Shown here piece after piece: positions 37,660 to 46,524 of a DNA stretch of 63,154 bases. The notes below the pieces were generated by a model, which saw only the letters and a list, made by a program, of their open reading frames with translations, searched no databases and was not told the origin of the DNA. Position numbers and translations under genes: made by a program. The stretch covers positions 307,415 through 370,568 of the forward strand of contig MKVZ01000004.1 in NCBI GenBank assembly GCA_001898995.1, given 5' to 3'. The stretch is from Rhizobiales bacterium 63-22. GTDB taxonomy: Bacteria; Pseudomonadota; Alphaproteobacteria; Rhizobiales; Rhizobiaceae. Each line of letters begins with the position of its first letter. Within the stretch, counting starts at the first letter, position 1.

Positions 37660-39225
37660 ATGGCGGTTGTCGAGAAAACCATAGATTCAGGCGGCGTCCC
37701 GATCCGGGCGGTTCCGCAGGCGGCTCGCGTGGAAGCGCTGGAGGAGGACAGGTCGTCCGCCGTCCAGCCTCCGCGCCTGCGCTGGCGCAACCGGCTTTCC
37801 AGCAAACTGCTGCTTTTGATCGCGCTTGCCGTCCTCGTGGCGGAAATCCTGATCTTCGTGCCGTCCATCGCCAATATGCGCATACGCTGGCTGACCGCCC
37901 GGCTCGATTCCATCGGCGCGGTAAGCGAGGTTCTGGCGGCGAACGAAAGCATGGATGTGCCGCGCGCCATTCAGGACAAGGTGCTGCTGGCGACCGGCAC
38001 CAAGGCGATCGCGCTGCGCGAGGCGGGCGCGTCGCGCATGCTGGCCATGACAGAAGTGCCGGGGAAGATCGATCAGGTGATCGACCTCGGCAATGTCAGC
38101 GAGGCATCGGCAATCTGGGACGCGTTCAGCACGCTGTTCACGGGCGGGGACCGGACGCTGCGGGTCTATGGAAGCGTGCCGGATTCCGACGCGCCGGGGC
38201 GCATCGTCGAGATGGTGATGTCCGACGAACCGCTGCGCCATGCCATGCTGATCTATGCGCGCAACATCGCCGTCATATCGCTCATCATTTCGGTGATCGC
38301 CGCCACGCTCGTCTATCTCATCATCCACGAGATGCTGCTGCGGCCGGTGCGCTTCATGCACCGCAACATGATCAGTTTCGCGACGACGCCAGACAATCCG
38401 GCCCTGATTCTGGTGCCGGAAAACCGCAAGGACGAATTCGGCGTCGCACAGCGCCAGATCGCCCACATACAGAGCGACCTGCAACGCACGCTGAAGGAAC
38501 AGAAGCATCTTGCCGATCTCGGCCTCGCCGTTTCCAAGATCAATCACGACATGCGCAACATACTCGCCTCGGCGCAGCTTATGTCGGACCGGCTGGCCGA
38601 CACGAAGGACCCGATGGTGCAGAGCTTCGCGCCCAAGCTCATCAGGACGCTCAGCCGCGCGATCAGCTATTCCGAAAGCGTGATCGCCTATGGACGTTCG
38701 CAGGAGGAGCCGCCGCGGCCCCGGCGCGTACTGCTCAACGCCATCGTCGACGATGTGCAGGATACGCTGAACCTGCCCGCCGACAGCAGCATCAAATTCG
38801 AGAATCTCGTGCCGGAAGATTTCGAAGTCACGGTGGACCCGGAGCAGCTTTTCCGCGTTCTGGGCAATCTGTGCCGCAATTCCGTGCAGGCCATGGAACG
38901 GGATAAGGCGGGCGGCCCGGCAGCCGTGAAACGGCTTACCATATCGGCCGGGCGCATCGGTTCGATCACGATTATCGGCGTCGAGGATACGGGGCCTGGC
39001 CTGCCGCAGAAGGCGCGCGACAATCTTTTCACGGCTTTCAAGGGGTCGACGCGCAGCGACGGAACCGGGCTTGGCCTCGCCATCGCGCAGGAACTGATCC
39101 GCGCCCATGGCGGCAGCATCGAATTGCGCGAGGACCGCCCGGTCGGCGCTCATTTCGAGATCCGCCTGCCCGACTCGCCGACCGCGCGCAGCCACTGGCA
39201 TACAAGGCGCGAGGAGAACGCCTGA
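37660..39225 (+). CDS. Orphan sensor histidine kinase
   Basis: A 521-residue membrane kinase. One membrane helix lies near residues 48-68 and a second near 205-222, enclosing a periplasmic sensor region. A HAMP-like stretch (RPVRFMHRNM) leads to HisKA with an unusual H-box, SKINHDMRNILASAQLMSDRL (His near 296), followed by HATPase_c with the N box LCRNSVQAM, the G1 box DTGPGLP and GTGLGLAIAQELI. No response regulator is adjacent. Start uncertain (37,645 is an alternative). Signal unknown. Confidence 0.8.
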   Translation: MAVVEKTIDSGGVPIRAVPQAARVEALEEDRSSAVQPPRLRWRNRLSSKLLLLIALAVLVAEILIFVPSIANMRIRWLTARLDSIGAVSEVLAANESMDVPRAIQDKVLLATGTKAIALREAGASRMLAMTEVPGKIDQVIDLGNVSEASAIWDAFSTLFTGGDRTLRVYGSVPDSDAPGRIVEMVMSDEPLRHAMLIYARNIAVISLIISVIAATLVYLIIHEMLLRPVRFMHRNMISFATTPDNPALILVPENRKDEFGVAQRQIAHIQSDLQRTLKEQKHLADLGLAVSKINHDMRNILASAQLMSDRLADTKDPMVQSFAPKLIRTLSRAISYSESVIAYGRSQEEPPRPRRVLLNAIVDDVQDTLNLPADSSIKFENLVPEDFEVTVDPEQLFRVLGNLCRNSVQAMERDKAGGPAAVKRLTISAGRIGSITIIGVEDTGPGLPQKARDNLFTAFKGSTRSDGTGLGLAIAQELIRAHGGSIELREDRPVGAHFEIRLPDSPTARSHWHTRREENA

Positions 39226-39358
39226 ACGGGCGTTTCGGCTGCGGCCGATTTCCGCCGGCCGGAAATCGCGATGCAGCACTTTTTTTTCAGAAGGCCCTTG
39301 CTTTTGGCATCCGCTCCGATTATCAACCGCCTGCGCCGCAACGAGCGGCCCAAGGCAA

Positions 39359-39435
39359 GCACCCGTAGCTCAGCTGGATAGAGCACCAGACTACGAATCT
39401 GGGGGTCAGAGGTTCGAATCCTTTCGGGTGCGCCA
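39359..39435 (+). tRNA. tRNA-Arg (anticodon ACG)
   Basis: A 77-nt cloverleaf: acceptor GCACCCG / CGGGTGC, D arm GCTC...GAGC, anticodon stem CCAGA / TCTGG with loop CTACGAA (ACG at 39,393-39,395), T arm AGAGG-TTCGAAT-CCTTT, and discriminator G plus encoded CCA. Decodes CGN. The recombinase gene on the minus strand ends inside it, marking an integration site. Confidence 0.97.
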
Positions 39436-41064
39436 TTTCAGAACAGAACTCTTAACGCCGAACGCCGCCGGTTTCCCGCTTGAAGCGGCGACCAGCGTTC
39501 GCAGCAATTCCGACTTCGACCCCATGATGCGCACCTCGTCGTCCGCAACCTCGACGCGCTGGGCCAAGGCACGCAGATGGTCACGGCGGTAGCCTCCACC
39601 GTCGAGGCGTATGCGTTCACGAGCCTTGCGGGCGAACCCCTTGAGCATGTCGGGGCTGATACCCTGATTACCTGAACTGTCGAGCGCGAACTGCGTGCGC
39701 TCGGCGTCGGCAGCAGCTTGATCCCGCAATGCCTTGAGGCTCACCATGCGCTCCTTTGCCATGGCGTCGTCCTTGTCCACCATGCCGGCTTCGATGGCGT
39801 CAAAGAGACGGCCGAGCCGTTGGTCGGCTTCTGCGATTCGCCTTTGAAGCTCGGCAAGATGCTCTCGGCGACGCTCGGTGCGCTCCTGTCGCCGCTCGAT
39901 GACACTGGCGAGGACAGTTTCCAGCCGCTTGGGCTGGAGCAGGCGATCCCCGATATAATCGGCGACCAGATGGTCCAGCTTGCCCATCGGGATTGTGCGG
40001 CCCTTGCAGCCGGTCTTGCCCTGCCGGGCCTTGGTTGAGCAGGTGTAGTAGCGATATGTTTGCCCTGCGCTGCCCCGGCCGGTGCGAAGCGTCATTGCGC
40101 CCCCGCACTTGGCGCAGAAGCAGATGCCGGTCAGCAGCGTCGGGCCGCTGGAGATGCGCGCCGGCGTCACCATGGGATTGCGGGATTTGAGGCGGGCTTG
40201 CACCGCATCGTAAATCTCGCGCTCGATCAGCGGCGGCACCGCCATGATGGCGACCTCGCTCTCCGGCTTCTTCTCCCGGTTCTTATGCGAGCGCGTATTG
40301 AACCTGTGCTCGCCGATATAGGTGGTGCGGGTCAGGATGGCGTGGATTTGCGCCAGCCCCCACCGCCCGCCGTCGCGGGTGAAGAAGCGGCGCTCGTTGA
40401 GATAGGTGGCGATGGCCTTGACGCCCATTGCGCCGGACGTGCCGTCGCCTTCAAGGAACAGGCGATAGATCAGCCGCACGGTGTCGGCGTGCAGCGGGTC
40501 GATCTCCAGCTTCTTCTTGATCTTCGATCCGCGCTGCTCGGCCGCAACGATGCGATAGCCGATAGGCGGCCGTGCGCCGTTCCAGAAGCCTTGCCGGGCG
40601 TTCTCGTTCATGGCGCGCAGGACGTGCTTGGCGTTCTCCTTGGACTGGTATTCGTCGAACAGTGCCATGATCTGCCGCATCATCTGGTGCATGGGATCGT
40701 CGCCCATCTCCTGCGTGATGGACACCAGCTTGACGCCGTTCTTCGCCAGCTTCCTGACGTAGAACTCCATCTCGAAGTGATCGCGGAAGAACCGGCTGAA
40801 CGAATGGACCACGACAATATCGAAGGGCGCGGGCTTGGACGTGCCCGCCTCGATCATGCGCTGGAATTCGGGGCGCTTGTCGTTGGTGGCGGTTGCACCC
40901 GGCTCGACATAAGTCTCAACGAGCTGGTAGCCGCGCTGCTCGCAATAGGCTTCACCCTGCCGCTTCTGGTCGGGAATGGAAATGTCATGTTCGGCCTGCC
41001 GGGCAGTCGAAACGCGCAGGTAGAGGGCGGCGCGGGCGGTAGTGGTTGGGCTGTGAATGTTCAT
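39406..41064 (-). CDS. Large serine recombinase (integrase of the island)
   Basis: A 552-residue site-specific recombinase: N-terminal resolvase domain with catalytic Ser19 in [14 protein letters not shown], a DNA-binding recombinase domain ([14 protein letters not shown]), a zinc-ribbon (CFCAKCGG...[12 protein letters not shown]), and a C-terminal coiled coil ([17 protein letters not shown]). The stop (TGA) and last codons, WRTRKDSNL, are read from the complement of the tRNA-Arg 3' half. The ATG overlaps the antitoxin gene by 4 bp. Likely mediates excision and integration at the tRNA. Confidence 0.9.
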   Translation of the reverse strand: MNIHSPTTTARAALYLRVSTARQAEHDISIPDQKRQGEAYCEQRGYQLVETYVEPGATATNDKRPEFQRMIEAGTSKPAPFDIVVVHSFSRFFRDHFEMEFYVRKLAKNGVKLVSITQEMGDDPMHQMMRQIMALFDEYQSKENAKHVLRAMNENARQGFWNGARPPIGYRIVAAEQRGSKIKKKLEIDPLHADTVRLIYRLFLEGDGTSGAMGVKAIATYLNERRFFTRDGGRWGLAQIHAILTRTTYIGEHRFNTRSHKNREKKPESEVAIMAVPPLIEREIYDAVQARLKSRNPMVTPARISSGPTLLTGICFCAKCGGAMTLRTGRGSAGQTYRYYTCSTKARQGKTGCKGRTIPMGKLDHLVADYIGDRLLQPKRLETVLASVIERRQERTERRREHLAELQRRIAEADQRLGRLFDAIEAGMVDKDDAMAKERMVSLKALRDQAAADAERTQFALDSSGNQGISPDMLKGFARKARERIRLDGGGYRRDHLRALAQRVEVADDEVRIMGSKSELLRTLVAASSGKPAAFGVKSSVLKWRTRKDSNL

Positions 41065-41459
41065 GGTCGGCCTCCCATAGATTTCTTCGCCTTGGGGCGG
41101 TCGATCAGGGGCAACGCCAGCTCCACGCGGTCATGCACCACCTTGGGCGCGAGCTTGCGTCCATGCCCCGGTTCAAGCCGTACAAGGCCGTAGCTTTCCA
41201 TTGTTTTCAGGGTGCGTGACAGATTGGAGCCGGCCCGGCCGGTGATTTCTGCCAGTTCCTCCAGTGATGCCGGGGCCTTCTCGGCGATGATGCGCAGCAG
41301 TTCGCGGTTGCCGGCCGACAGCACCTTGGCGAAGGATTCGGTCGATGTGAACCACACCTTCGGATCGCCGGGAGCGGGCTTTTCCTCGCCGCGCGCGATC
41401 CGCATGGTGCGGACCTTCATTTCTTCATAGTCGGCAATCCCGACTTTCAATGTGGTCAT
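41061..41459 (-). CDS. TumA-like antitoxin / winged-helix DNA-binding protein
   Basis: A 132-residue MarR-like winged-helix protein with LLRIIAEKAPASLEELAEITGRAGSNLSRTLKTMESYGLVRLEPG. This is the pattern of antitoxins paired with TumE (DUF6516) toxins, where the antitoxin follows the toxin gene. Overlaps both neighbours by 4 bp. It may repress its own operon and thus couple recombinase expression to toxin status. Confidence 0.78.
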   Translation of the reverse strand: MTTLKVGIADYEEMKVRTMRIARGEEKPAPGDPKVWFTSTESFAKVLSAGNRELLRIIAEKAPASLEELAEITGRAGSNLSRTLKTMESYGLVRLEPGHGRKLAPKVVHDRVELALPLIDRPKAKKSMGGRP

Positions 41460-41809
41460 AGGGCACCTCGCTCCTTCAACACCGCGTCCACCGCCTGCCA
41501 GAAGTCGGCCAGCAGCGTGGCCGCGTCCTCGTAGGCGTAGGGCTTCACGGTCTGGAGGCGATGCCGATGGTCCAGCGGCTCGCCGTGTCTGCCTCGACCG
41601 ACCGGATGGGCGTTATCGAAGCCGACCAGCCGTTCGCCCGAAGGCCCGTGAAGCGTGAGCGAATAATCGAGGCCATGCGGCTTTTCCGGCGATGCCGGAA
41701 CGCGGGTGACGACGAACTTCACCCAATGGACGCCTTCGGGATCGACAAAGAGCATCTGTCCGTCGAGGTCCAGAAGCGTGTCAAGGCCCGGATCACGATC
41801 CGCGCTCAC
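41456..41809 (-). CDS. TumE/DUF6516 family toxin
   Basis: A 117-residue protein with the TumE-like signature: DLDGQMLFVDPEGVHWVKFVVTRVPASPEKPHGLDYSLTLHGPSGERLVGFDNAH and a C-terminal HGEPLDHRH...YAYEDAATLLADFWQAVDAVL. The family is a candidate toxin of a type II system; its target is poorly defined. Lies between the small upstream gene and the antitoxin with ATGA overlaps. Confidence 0.78.
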   Translation of the reverse strand: MSADRDPGLDTLLDLDGQMLFVDPEGVHWVKFVVTRVPASPEKPHGLDYSLTLHGPSGERLVGFDNAHPVGRGRHGEPLDHRHRLQTVKPYAYEDAATLLADFWQAVDAVLKERGAL

Positions 41810-42123
41810 GTCTTTTTCCTATCAGTATGTGATAGGAATAGCAAGCCATCATTCGGCTTTCTCGGGTTCAAGAGTTCGTCGAACACATCGCCGAACCAAC
41901 GCTCGAACACGTCAATCTCGGCCTCGGTAACGGGAATGTCCTCCGGCCAATCGTCGGTAACGCGCATCCTCTGGCCGTCCGGGCCGAGAAGTGGCGTGTT
42001 GCCGACTCGCGTCCGAGCGTCCGGCGTGGGGTCGTCGGCGTAGTCGAAAAGATCGTCGGGAAGCGGTTCGGGGATCGACTGTCGCGGTCGCCCTCTCCGG
42101 GCGCGGCGGCGCTCTGCACACAT
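41806..42123 (-). CDS. Hypothetical protein, first gene of the recombinase operon
   Basis: A 105-residue protein starting at MCAERRR with a strong AAGGAGGA ribosome site. The N-terminus is arginine-rich, followed by an acidic middle (PLPDDLFDYADDP) and a helical end (TEAEIDVFERWFGDVFDELL). No domain recognised. Its stop overlaps the toxin start by 4 bp. Could be a recombination directionality factor or a regulator of the chain, but this is speculation. Confidence 0.65.
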   Translation of the reverse strand: MCAERRRARRGRPRQSIPEPLPDDLFDYADDPTPDARTRVGNTPLLGPDGQRMRVTDDWPEDIPVTEAEIDVFERWFGDVFDELLNPRKPNDGLLFLSHTDRKKT

Positions 42124-42233
42124 GGAATCCTCCTTGGCTCTGGCGGGTTCCGGGGTGATGAAGGCCCCGGAAATAAGCGAACCATGGAGGGGGATCGGCA
42201 TCCTGTAGCGTGCCGTCTTTGCGCTTGTGTGCT

Positions 42234-42256
42234 GACAGCACCCCCCGGGGGCTGTC
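42234..42256. terminator. Hairpin after the LysR gene
   Basis: GACAGC / GCTGTC arms enclose a CCCC/GGGG inner stem in a 23-nt element between LysR and the recombinase operon. There is no clear T tract, so it is a weak terminator or an operator. Confidence 0.4.
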
Positions 42257-42299
42257 CAAGAACACCGTTGGCTGATTGTCGAGTTGCGTCTCTGCATCG

Positions 42300-43280
42300 T
42301 CATCGCTGCGGGACTGGTTGGGGTGAACGGTGGAGGCGACCCATTTCGCTGGCGAGGATAAGCAGGTTACGAAGCGCGGCGCTGCGGTTGGACGGCGACC
42401 AGATCGCCGAGAACGTGATGGGCTCCGGCTCGTCGGCGAACGGCAGAAAGACGACGCCGGACGTTGGCAGCAGCGCCGTGGCCGCGCCGACGATGGTGAT
42501 GCCGAAGCCCTGTCCGACCATGGATAACAGGCTGCCGCGCCCCACGTCGAAGCGTAGGATCGACGGGGCGGGCCAGCTTCCGGCGAGGCGCAGAACGATA
42601 TGGTCATGCGCTTGCGGGCCGGTGCCACCATACCGGACAAGGAATGTCTCGCCGACCAGATCGGCCCATGTGACGGTTGCTTGCCCGGCGAGACGGTGCT
42701 GCTCCGACAGAACGGCGACCAGCGGCTCCGTCCAGATGCGGCGGGAATTGCAGTCGGGTAGCTCGGGTGTGCCGGCCACGAAAACTATGTCGAGCATGTC
42801 GGCGCGAAGCTGCATGACGGTATCGCGGGCCGTGCCCTCGGCGATCTCGACCTCGATGCCGGGGTGGTCTTCCCGAAACCGCCCGATCAGTTCGGCGAGG
42901 AAGCTGCGCGGGATCAGGGCATGGATGCCGATACGAAGCCGGCCGCACTCGCCCACCGCCGCCATGCTTGCGGTCTTCACCGCATGGTCGAGTTGATCGA
43001 CGCCGGCCGCTATCCGTTCGACGAAATGGCGTCCGGCTTCGGTCAACCGGACGCCCCGCGCATGGCGCTCGAACAGGAGGATGCCAAGGTCTTCTTCCAG
43101 CGCCTTCACGCGGGCGCTGACGCTGGATTGCGCCACGCCGAGCGCATTGGCGGCGTGACGGAAGTTGAGGTATTCGGCGACGGCGAGCGTCTGGATCAGC
43201 GACGCGAGGGGGATGCGCGATCCGAGCGCGGTTGGCATCCCCAATTGACGATCATTCATCGGTGTTGATCGCCGCCGCAT
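42300..43280 (-). CDS. LysR family transcriptional regulator
   Basis: A 326-residue LysR protein with N-terminal winged HTH (LAVAEYLNFRHAANALGVAQSSVSARVKALEEDLGILLFERHARGVRLTEAG) and a substrate-binding domain (LRIGIHALIPRSFLAELIGRFREDHPGIEVE, FLVRYGGTGPQAH). The start was set at the ATG behind AGGGGG; a later ATG (43,259) is possible. It starts 16 bp after the DHA2 transporter stop, in the same operon. Confidence 0.88.
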   Translation of the reverse strand: MRRRSTPMNDRQLGMPTALGSRIPLASLIQTLAVAEYLNFRHAANALGVAQSSVSARVKALEEDLGILLFERHARGVRLTEAGRHFVERIAAGVDQLDHAVKTASMAAVGECGRLRIGIHALIPRSFLAELIGRFREDHPGIEVEIAEGTARDTVMQLRADMLDIVFVAGTPELPDCNSRRIWTEPLVAVLSEQHRLAGQATVTWADLVGETFLVRYGGTGPQAHDHIVLRLAGSWPAPSILRFDVGRGSLLSMVGQGFGITIVGAATALLPTSGVVFLPFADEPEPITFSAIWSPSNRSAALRNLLILASEMGRLHRSPQPVPQR

Positions 43281-43296
43281 CGTTATCCACCCCCTG

Positions 43297-44733
43297 TCAT
43301 TCGGCAGCAGCTTTGGCCTTGGCCGGAAGGGCAAGGGCAGCAATGAGGCTGACAAGGATGCCGGCAGCGGCCAGCCAGAACGCGAGTTGCGTTCCTTCGG
43401 CTACGGCGGCGCGGAGCGCATCGCCTTCCAACCCGCCCGTATGCCGGTTGGCGAGTGCGATCAGGACGGCAAGGCCGATGGCGTTGCCAACGCTGAGCGT
43501 CGTGGACGCCATGCCCGACGCAACGCCCTGTTCGTCGTGATGCACGCCGAATGCGGCAGCGATCCACATGCCGGTCCAGACGATGCCTTGCCCGATGCCC
43601 GAGACGATCAGGCCCGGCACGATGGCGAGATAGCCGCTATCGGCGTTGGAGCCGGGAACCAGCAACGCGGTGCCGACCGCGCCCACGATCATGCCGACGA
43701 TCAGCGTCGTGCGGGTCGAAAGCCGCGTCGCCAGCCGCTCGCCGATCTGCGTGCCGACCGCGATGGCGATGGACGGCACGAGGAAGGCCCATCCGGTCTG
43801 GAGCGCGGTCAATCCCTGCACGTTCTGGAACAGGACGGTCAGGAAATACGGCAGCGCGCCGAATGTCCCCATGTAGAGGAAGGTGATCGTCATGCCGGCA
43901 ACGAGGCTGCGGTTCGTGAACAGGCGCAGCGGCATGAGCGGATCGCGGCTGCGCGCCTCGATGACAGCGAACGCAATGAGGAAGATCGCAGAAAGCGCCA
44001 GCGCCCAAACGACGCTTGTTGCACCCCAACCGATTTCCGGTCCTTCGACCAGCGCGAACACCAGCGCCGTCGCGCCAATCGTAACGGTCAGCGCGCCCGG
44101 CAAATCGAAGCTGCGCTTCTCATGCCGCTGCGGATCGCGTGGGATGACGAAGAAGGCCGCGATGATGGCGATGCCGGCCAGCACGACATTGACGTAGAAG
44201 ACGGCAGGCCAGCCCCATGCGGCGGTCAGGAATCCGCCCGCCAGCGCGCCGATGCTCAAGCCGCTTGCACCCGCGCCGCCCCATACGGCCAGCGCCCGGT
44301 TGCGTTCCGGTCCCTCGGCGAATAGGCGGTTGATGAGCGACAGCGTGGCCGGAAACAGGAAGGCCGCTCCGATGCCCTGCACGGCGCGGGCCGCAACGAT
44401 GACGGTCGGCGACGTAGCCAGACCGCCGGCAAGCGAGGACAGCGCGTAGAGCCAAAGCGCGAAGATGAACATGCGGCGCTGGCCGATCAGGTCGGCCGCC
44501 CGTCCGCCGAACAGCAGAAAGCCGCCGCAGAACACCATGTAGGCGCTAACCACCCATTGCAGGGTTTGGCCTGAGAATCCCAGCCCCGCGCCGATCTCCG
44601 GCAGGGCGACGAAGACGATGTTGATGTCCAGCGAATAGATGAGCTGGGCGAAGGCGAGCAGCGCGAGCGCCAAGCCCCTTCGCGCGCCAATGCCTGATGC
44701 CGGCGCTGCGCCGGCATGATCCGATGCGGTCAT
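43297..44733 (-). CDS. MFS transporter, DHA2 (EmrB/QacA) family
   Basis: A 478-residue proton-linked drug exporter with fourteen predicted membrane helices. LDINIVFVALPEIGAGLGFSGQTLQWVVSAYMVFCGGFLLFGGRAADLIGQRRMFI carries the family motifs D1 and A. The start was set at the ATG just after the divergent regulator's operator; a frame extending much further upstream covers the TetR gene and is spurious. Likely repressed by the TetR protein. Confidence 0.9.
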   Translation of the reverse strand: MTASDHAGAAPASGIGARRGLALALLAFAQLIYSLDINIVFVALPEIGAGLGFSGQTLQWVVSAYMVFCGGFLLFGGRAADLIGQRRMFIFALWLYALSSLAGGLATSPTVIVAARAVQGIGAAFLFPATLSLINRLFAEGPERNRALAVWGGAGASGLSIGALAGGFLTAAWGWPAVFYVNVVLAGIAIIAAFFVIPRDPQRHEKRSFDLPGALTVTIGATALVFALVEGPEIGWGATSVVWALALSAIFLIAFAVIEARSRDPLMPLRLFTNRSLVAGMTITFLYMGTFGALPYFLTVLFQNVQGLTALQTGWAFLVPSIAIAVGTQIGERLATRLSTRTTLIVGMIVGAVGTALLVPGSNADSGYLAIVPGLIVSGIGQGIVWTGMWIAAAFGVHHDEQGVASGMASTTLSVGNAIGLAVLIALANRHTGGLEGDALRAAVAEGTQLAFWLAAAGILVSLIAALALPAKAKAAAE

Positions 44734-44752
44734 GTCAAACTCCGTGATGACG

Positions 44753-44776
44753 ATTCTTTGTCGATCACTAAAGAAT
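44753..44776. promoter_or_regulatory. Probable operator between the DHA2 exporter and TetR
   Basis: ATTCTTT-N10-AAAGAAT is a perfect 7-bp inverted repeat. ATATGACC / GGTCATT further along adds a second symmetric pair. Located exactly between the two divergent start codons, it fits binding by the TetR regulator. Confidence 0.5.
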
Positions 44777-44837
44777 ATGACCTTGCATTGCGGCGTCAAG
44801 CGAATTATTTGTTGGTCATTCAAGAATGGAGGAAGTG

Positions 44838-45434
44838 ATGGCGGGACGCCCGCGAGAGTTCGACCGGGATGCGGCATTGGCAAAGGCGCGCGATGCCTTC
44901 TGGTCACGCGGCTATGAAGGCGTGTCGATAACCGATCTGGTGGAGACGCTGGGACTTGCCTCGGCGCGCATCTATGCGGCCTTCGGATCGAAGGAGAAAC
45001 TGTTTCAGGAAGCGGTCGCGCTCTACGACGAAGGCGAAGGCGGCTTCGCCACGCGGGCGCTGGCCGAGGAACCGACAGCGGCGCGCGCCATTGAACGCAG
45101 CCTGCGCGAAGCGGTCGAGACATACACCCGCAAGGACCGACCGCAAGGCTGCATGGTGGTGTCGGCCGCGACCAACTGCGCGGCCGAGAATGATGGGGTG
45201 CGCGAGTTCCTGGCCGACTATCGCCGCCGGCGCACCGCTTCGCTTGTCGAACGGCTGGAGCGTGCGGTGCTGGAAGGTGAGTTGCGGCCGGATGCCGATG
45301 CGCCGGCACTTGGAGACTACTACGCCACGGTGCTGCACGGGCTATCCGTGCAGGCGCGGGACGGCGTATCGCGGAGGCGTCTGCTGGCAACGATCCCCAC
45401 GGCCATGCTGGCGATACAAGCTGTTGCTCAATGA
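44838..45434 (+). CDS. TetR family transcriptional regulator
   Basis: A 198-residue repressor. HTH sequence is SRGYEGVSITDLVETLGLASARIYAAFGSKEKLFQEAVALY, and the C-terminal part shows QGCMVVSAATNCAAENDGVREFLADYRRRR, like AefR/YjdC relatives. The ATG follows AATGGAGGAAGTG. Divergent from the DHA2 exporter, its probable target. Confidence 0.88.
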   Translation: MAGRPREFDRDAALAKARDAFWSRGYEGVSITDLVETLGLASARIYAAFGSKEKLFQEAVALYDEGEGGFATRALAEEPTAARAIERSLREAVETYTRKDRPQGCMVVSAATNCAAENDGVREFLADYRRRRTASLVERLERAVLEGELRPDADAPALGDYYATVLHGLSVQARDGVSRRRLLATIPTAMLAIQAVAQ

Positions 45435-45475
45435 TTCGACCAACCAGATGGCGGTGCATCTGAATTGCCTCGACT

Positions 45476-46513
45476 TTAGCCTGCCATCGGCGGATTGAGC
45501 CGCGCGAAGCCTTCCTGCCGCCGGTAGGGCGAATGAGGATAGGGCGCGGTGACGATGCTGGCCTCGTCCAACTTTGTGACTTGTTCGGGTGTCAAATTCC
45601 AGCCGACCGCACCAAGGTTTTGGCGAAGCTGCTCCTCGTTACGCGCGCCGACGATAACCGACGAAACAGTCGGACGTTGCAGCAGCCAGTTGAGCGCGAT
45701 CTGCGGAACGGTCTTGCCAGTTTCCTCGGCGATGGCGTCGAGCGCATCGACAATGCGATAGAGGTGTTCGTCGTCCACGGGCGGGCCGAAGCTCGCGGTT
45801 TCGTGGAGGCGACTGCCTTCGGGCAGCGGTGTGCCGCGCCGGATTTTCCCGGTAAGCCGGCCCCATCCGAGCGGACTCCAGACCATCGCCCCAAGGCCCT
45901 GATCTTCGCCCAGTGGCATCAAATCCCATTCGTAGTCGCGCCCGACCAGCGAATAATAGACCTGATTGGCGACATAGCGCGGCCAGCCATAGCGGTCGGC
46001 GACAGCCAGCGATTTCATGATCTGCCAGCCGGCGAAGTTGGAAACGCCGACATAGCGGACCTTGCCGGCGCGAACGAGGGTATCGAGCGTCGAAAGCACT
46101 TCCTCGACCGGCGTGCCAGCGTCGAAGGCGTGAAGCTGGAGCAGGTCGATATAGTCGGTCTGGAGGCGTCGCAGCGCATCCTCTACGGCCCGGATCAGCC
46201 GGAAGCACGAAGAACCCGCATCGTTCGGCCCGTCGCCCATCGGCAGGCTGGTCTTGGTCGAGATCAGCACTGCGTCGCGCCGCCCCTTGATGGCCTCGCC
46301 AAGCACTTCCTCGGAAGCACCGTCCGAATATACGTCCGCCGTGTCGAACAGGTTGACGCCGGCCTCTAGGCATATGTCTACGAGACGTCGGGCTTCCGTG
46401 GCATCCGAATTACCCCAATTGCTGAACAGCGGGCCGGAGCCGCCGAAGGTGCCGGCACCGAAGCTGAGGACCGGCACCTTGAGGCCGGATTTTCCGAGTG
46501 GTCGATAGTCCAT
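45476..46513 (-). CDS. Aldo/keto reductase
   Basis: A 345-residue NADPH-dependent oxidoreductase of the AKR superfamily (YajO/IolS-like). Catalytic tetrad elements: FDTADVYSDGASEEVLGEAI (Asp, Tyr), VLISTKTSLP (Lys), and LQLHAFD (His). NADP-contact segment is VIVGARNEEQLRQNLGAV. Start MDYRPLGKSG follows AGGAG. It begins 11 bp after the DHA1 transporter stop and belongs to the same operon. Confidence 0.9.
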   Translation of the reverse strand: MDYRPLGKSGLKVPVLSFGAGTFGGSGPLFSNWGNSDATEARRLVDICLEAGVNLFDTADVYSDGASEEVLGEAIKGRRDAVLISTKTSLPMGDGPNDAGSSCFRLIRAVEDALRRLQTDYIDLLQLHAFDAGTPVEEVLSTLDTLVRAGKVRYVGVSNFAGWQIMKSLAVADRYGWPRYVANQVYYSLVGRDYEWDLMPLGEDQGLGAMVWSPLGWGRLTGKIRRGTPLPEGSRLHETASFGPPVDDEHLYRIVDALDAIAEETGKTVPQIALNWLLQRPTVSSVIVGARNEEQLRQNLGAVGWNLTPEQVTKLDEASIVTAPYPHSPYRRQEGFARLNPPMAG

Positions 46514-46524
46514 GGGAATACTCC

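Noticed and set aside
43297..45459. 720-residue version of the DHA2 transporter
   Set aside because: The N-terminal extension runs antisense through the TetR gene; the ATG at 44,733 starts exactly at the known family N-terminus.
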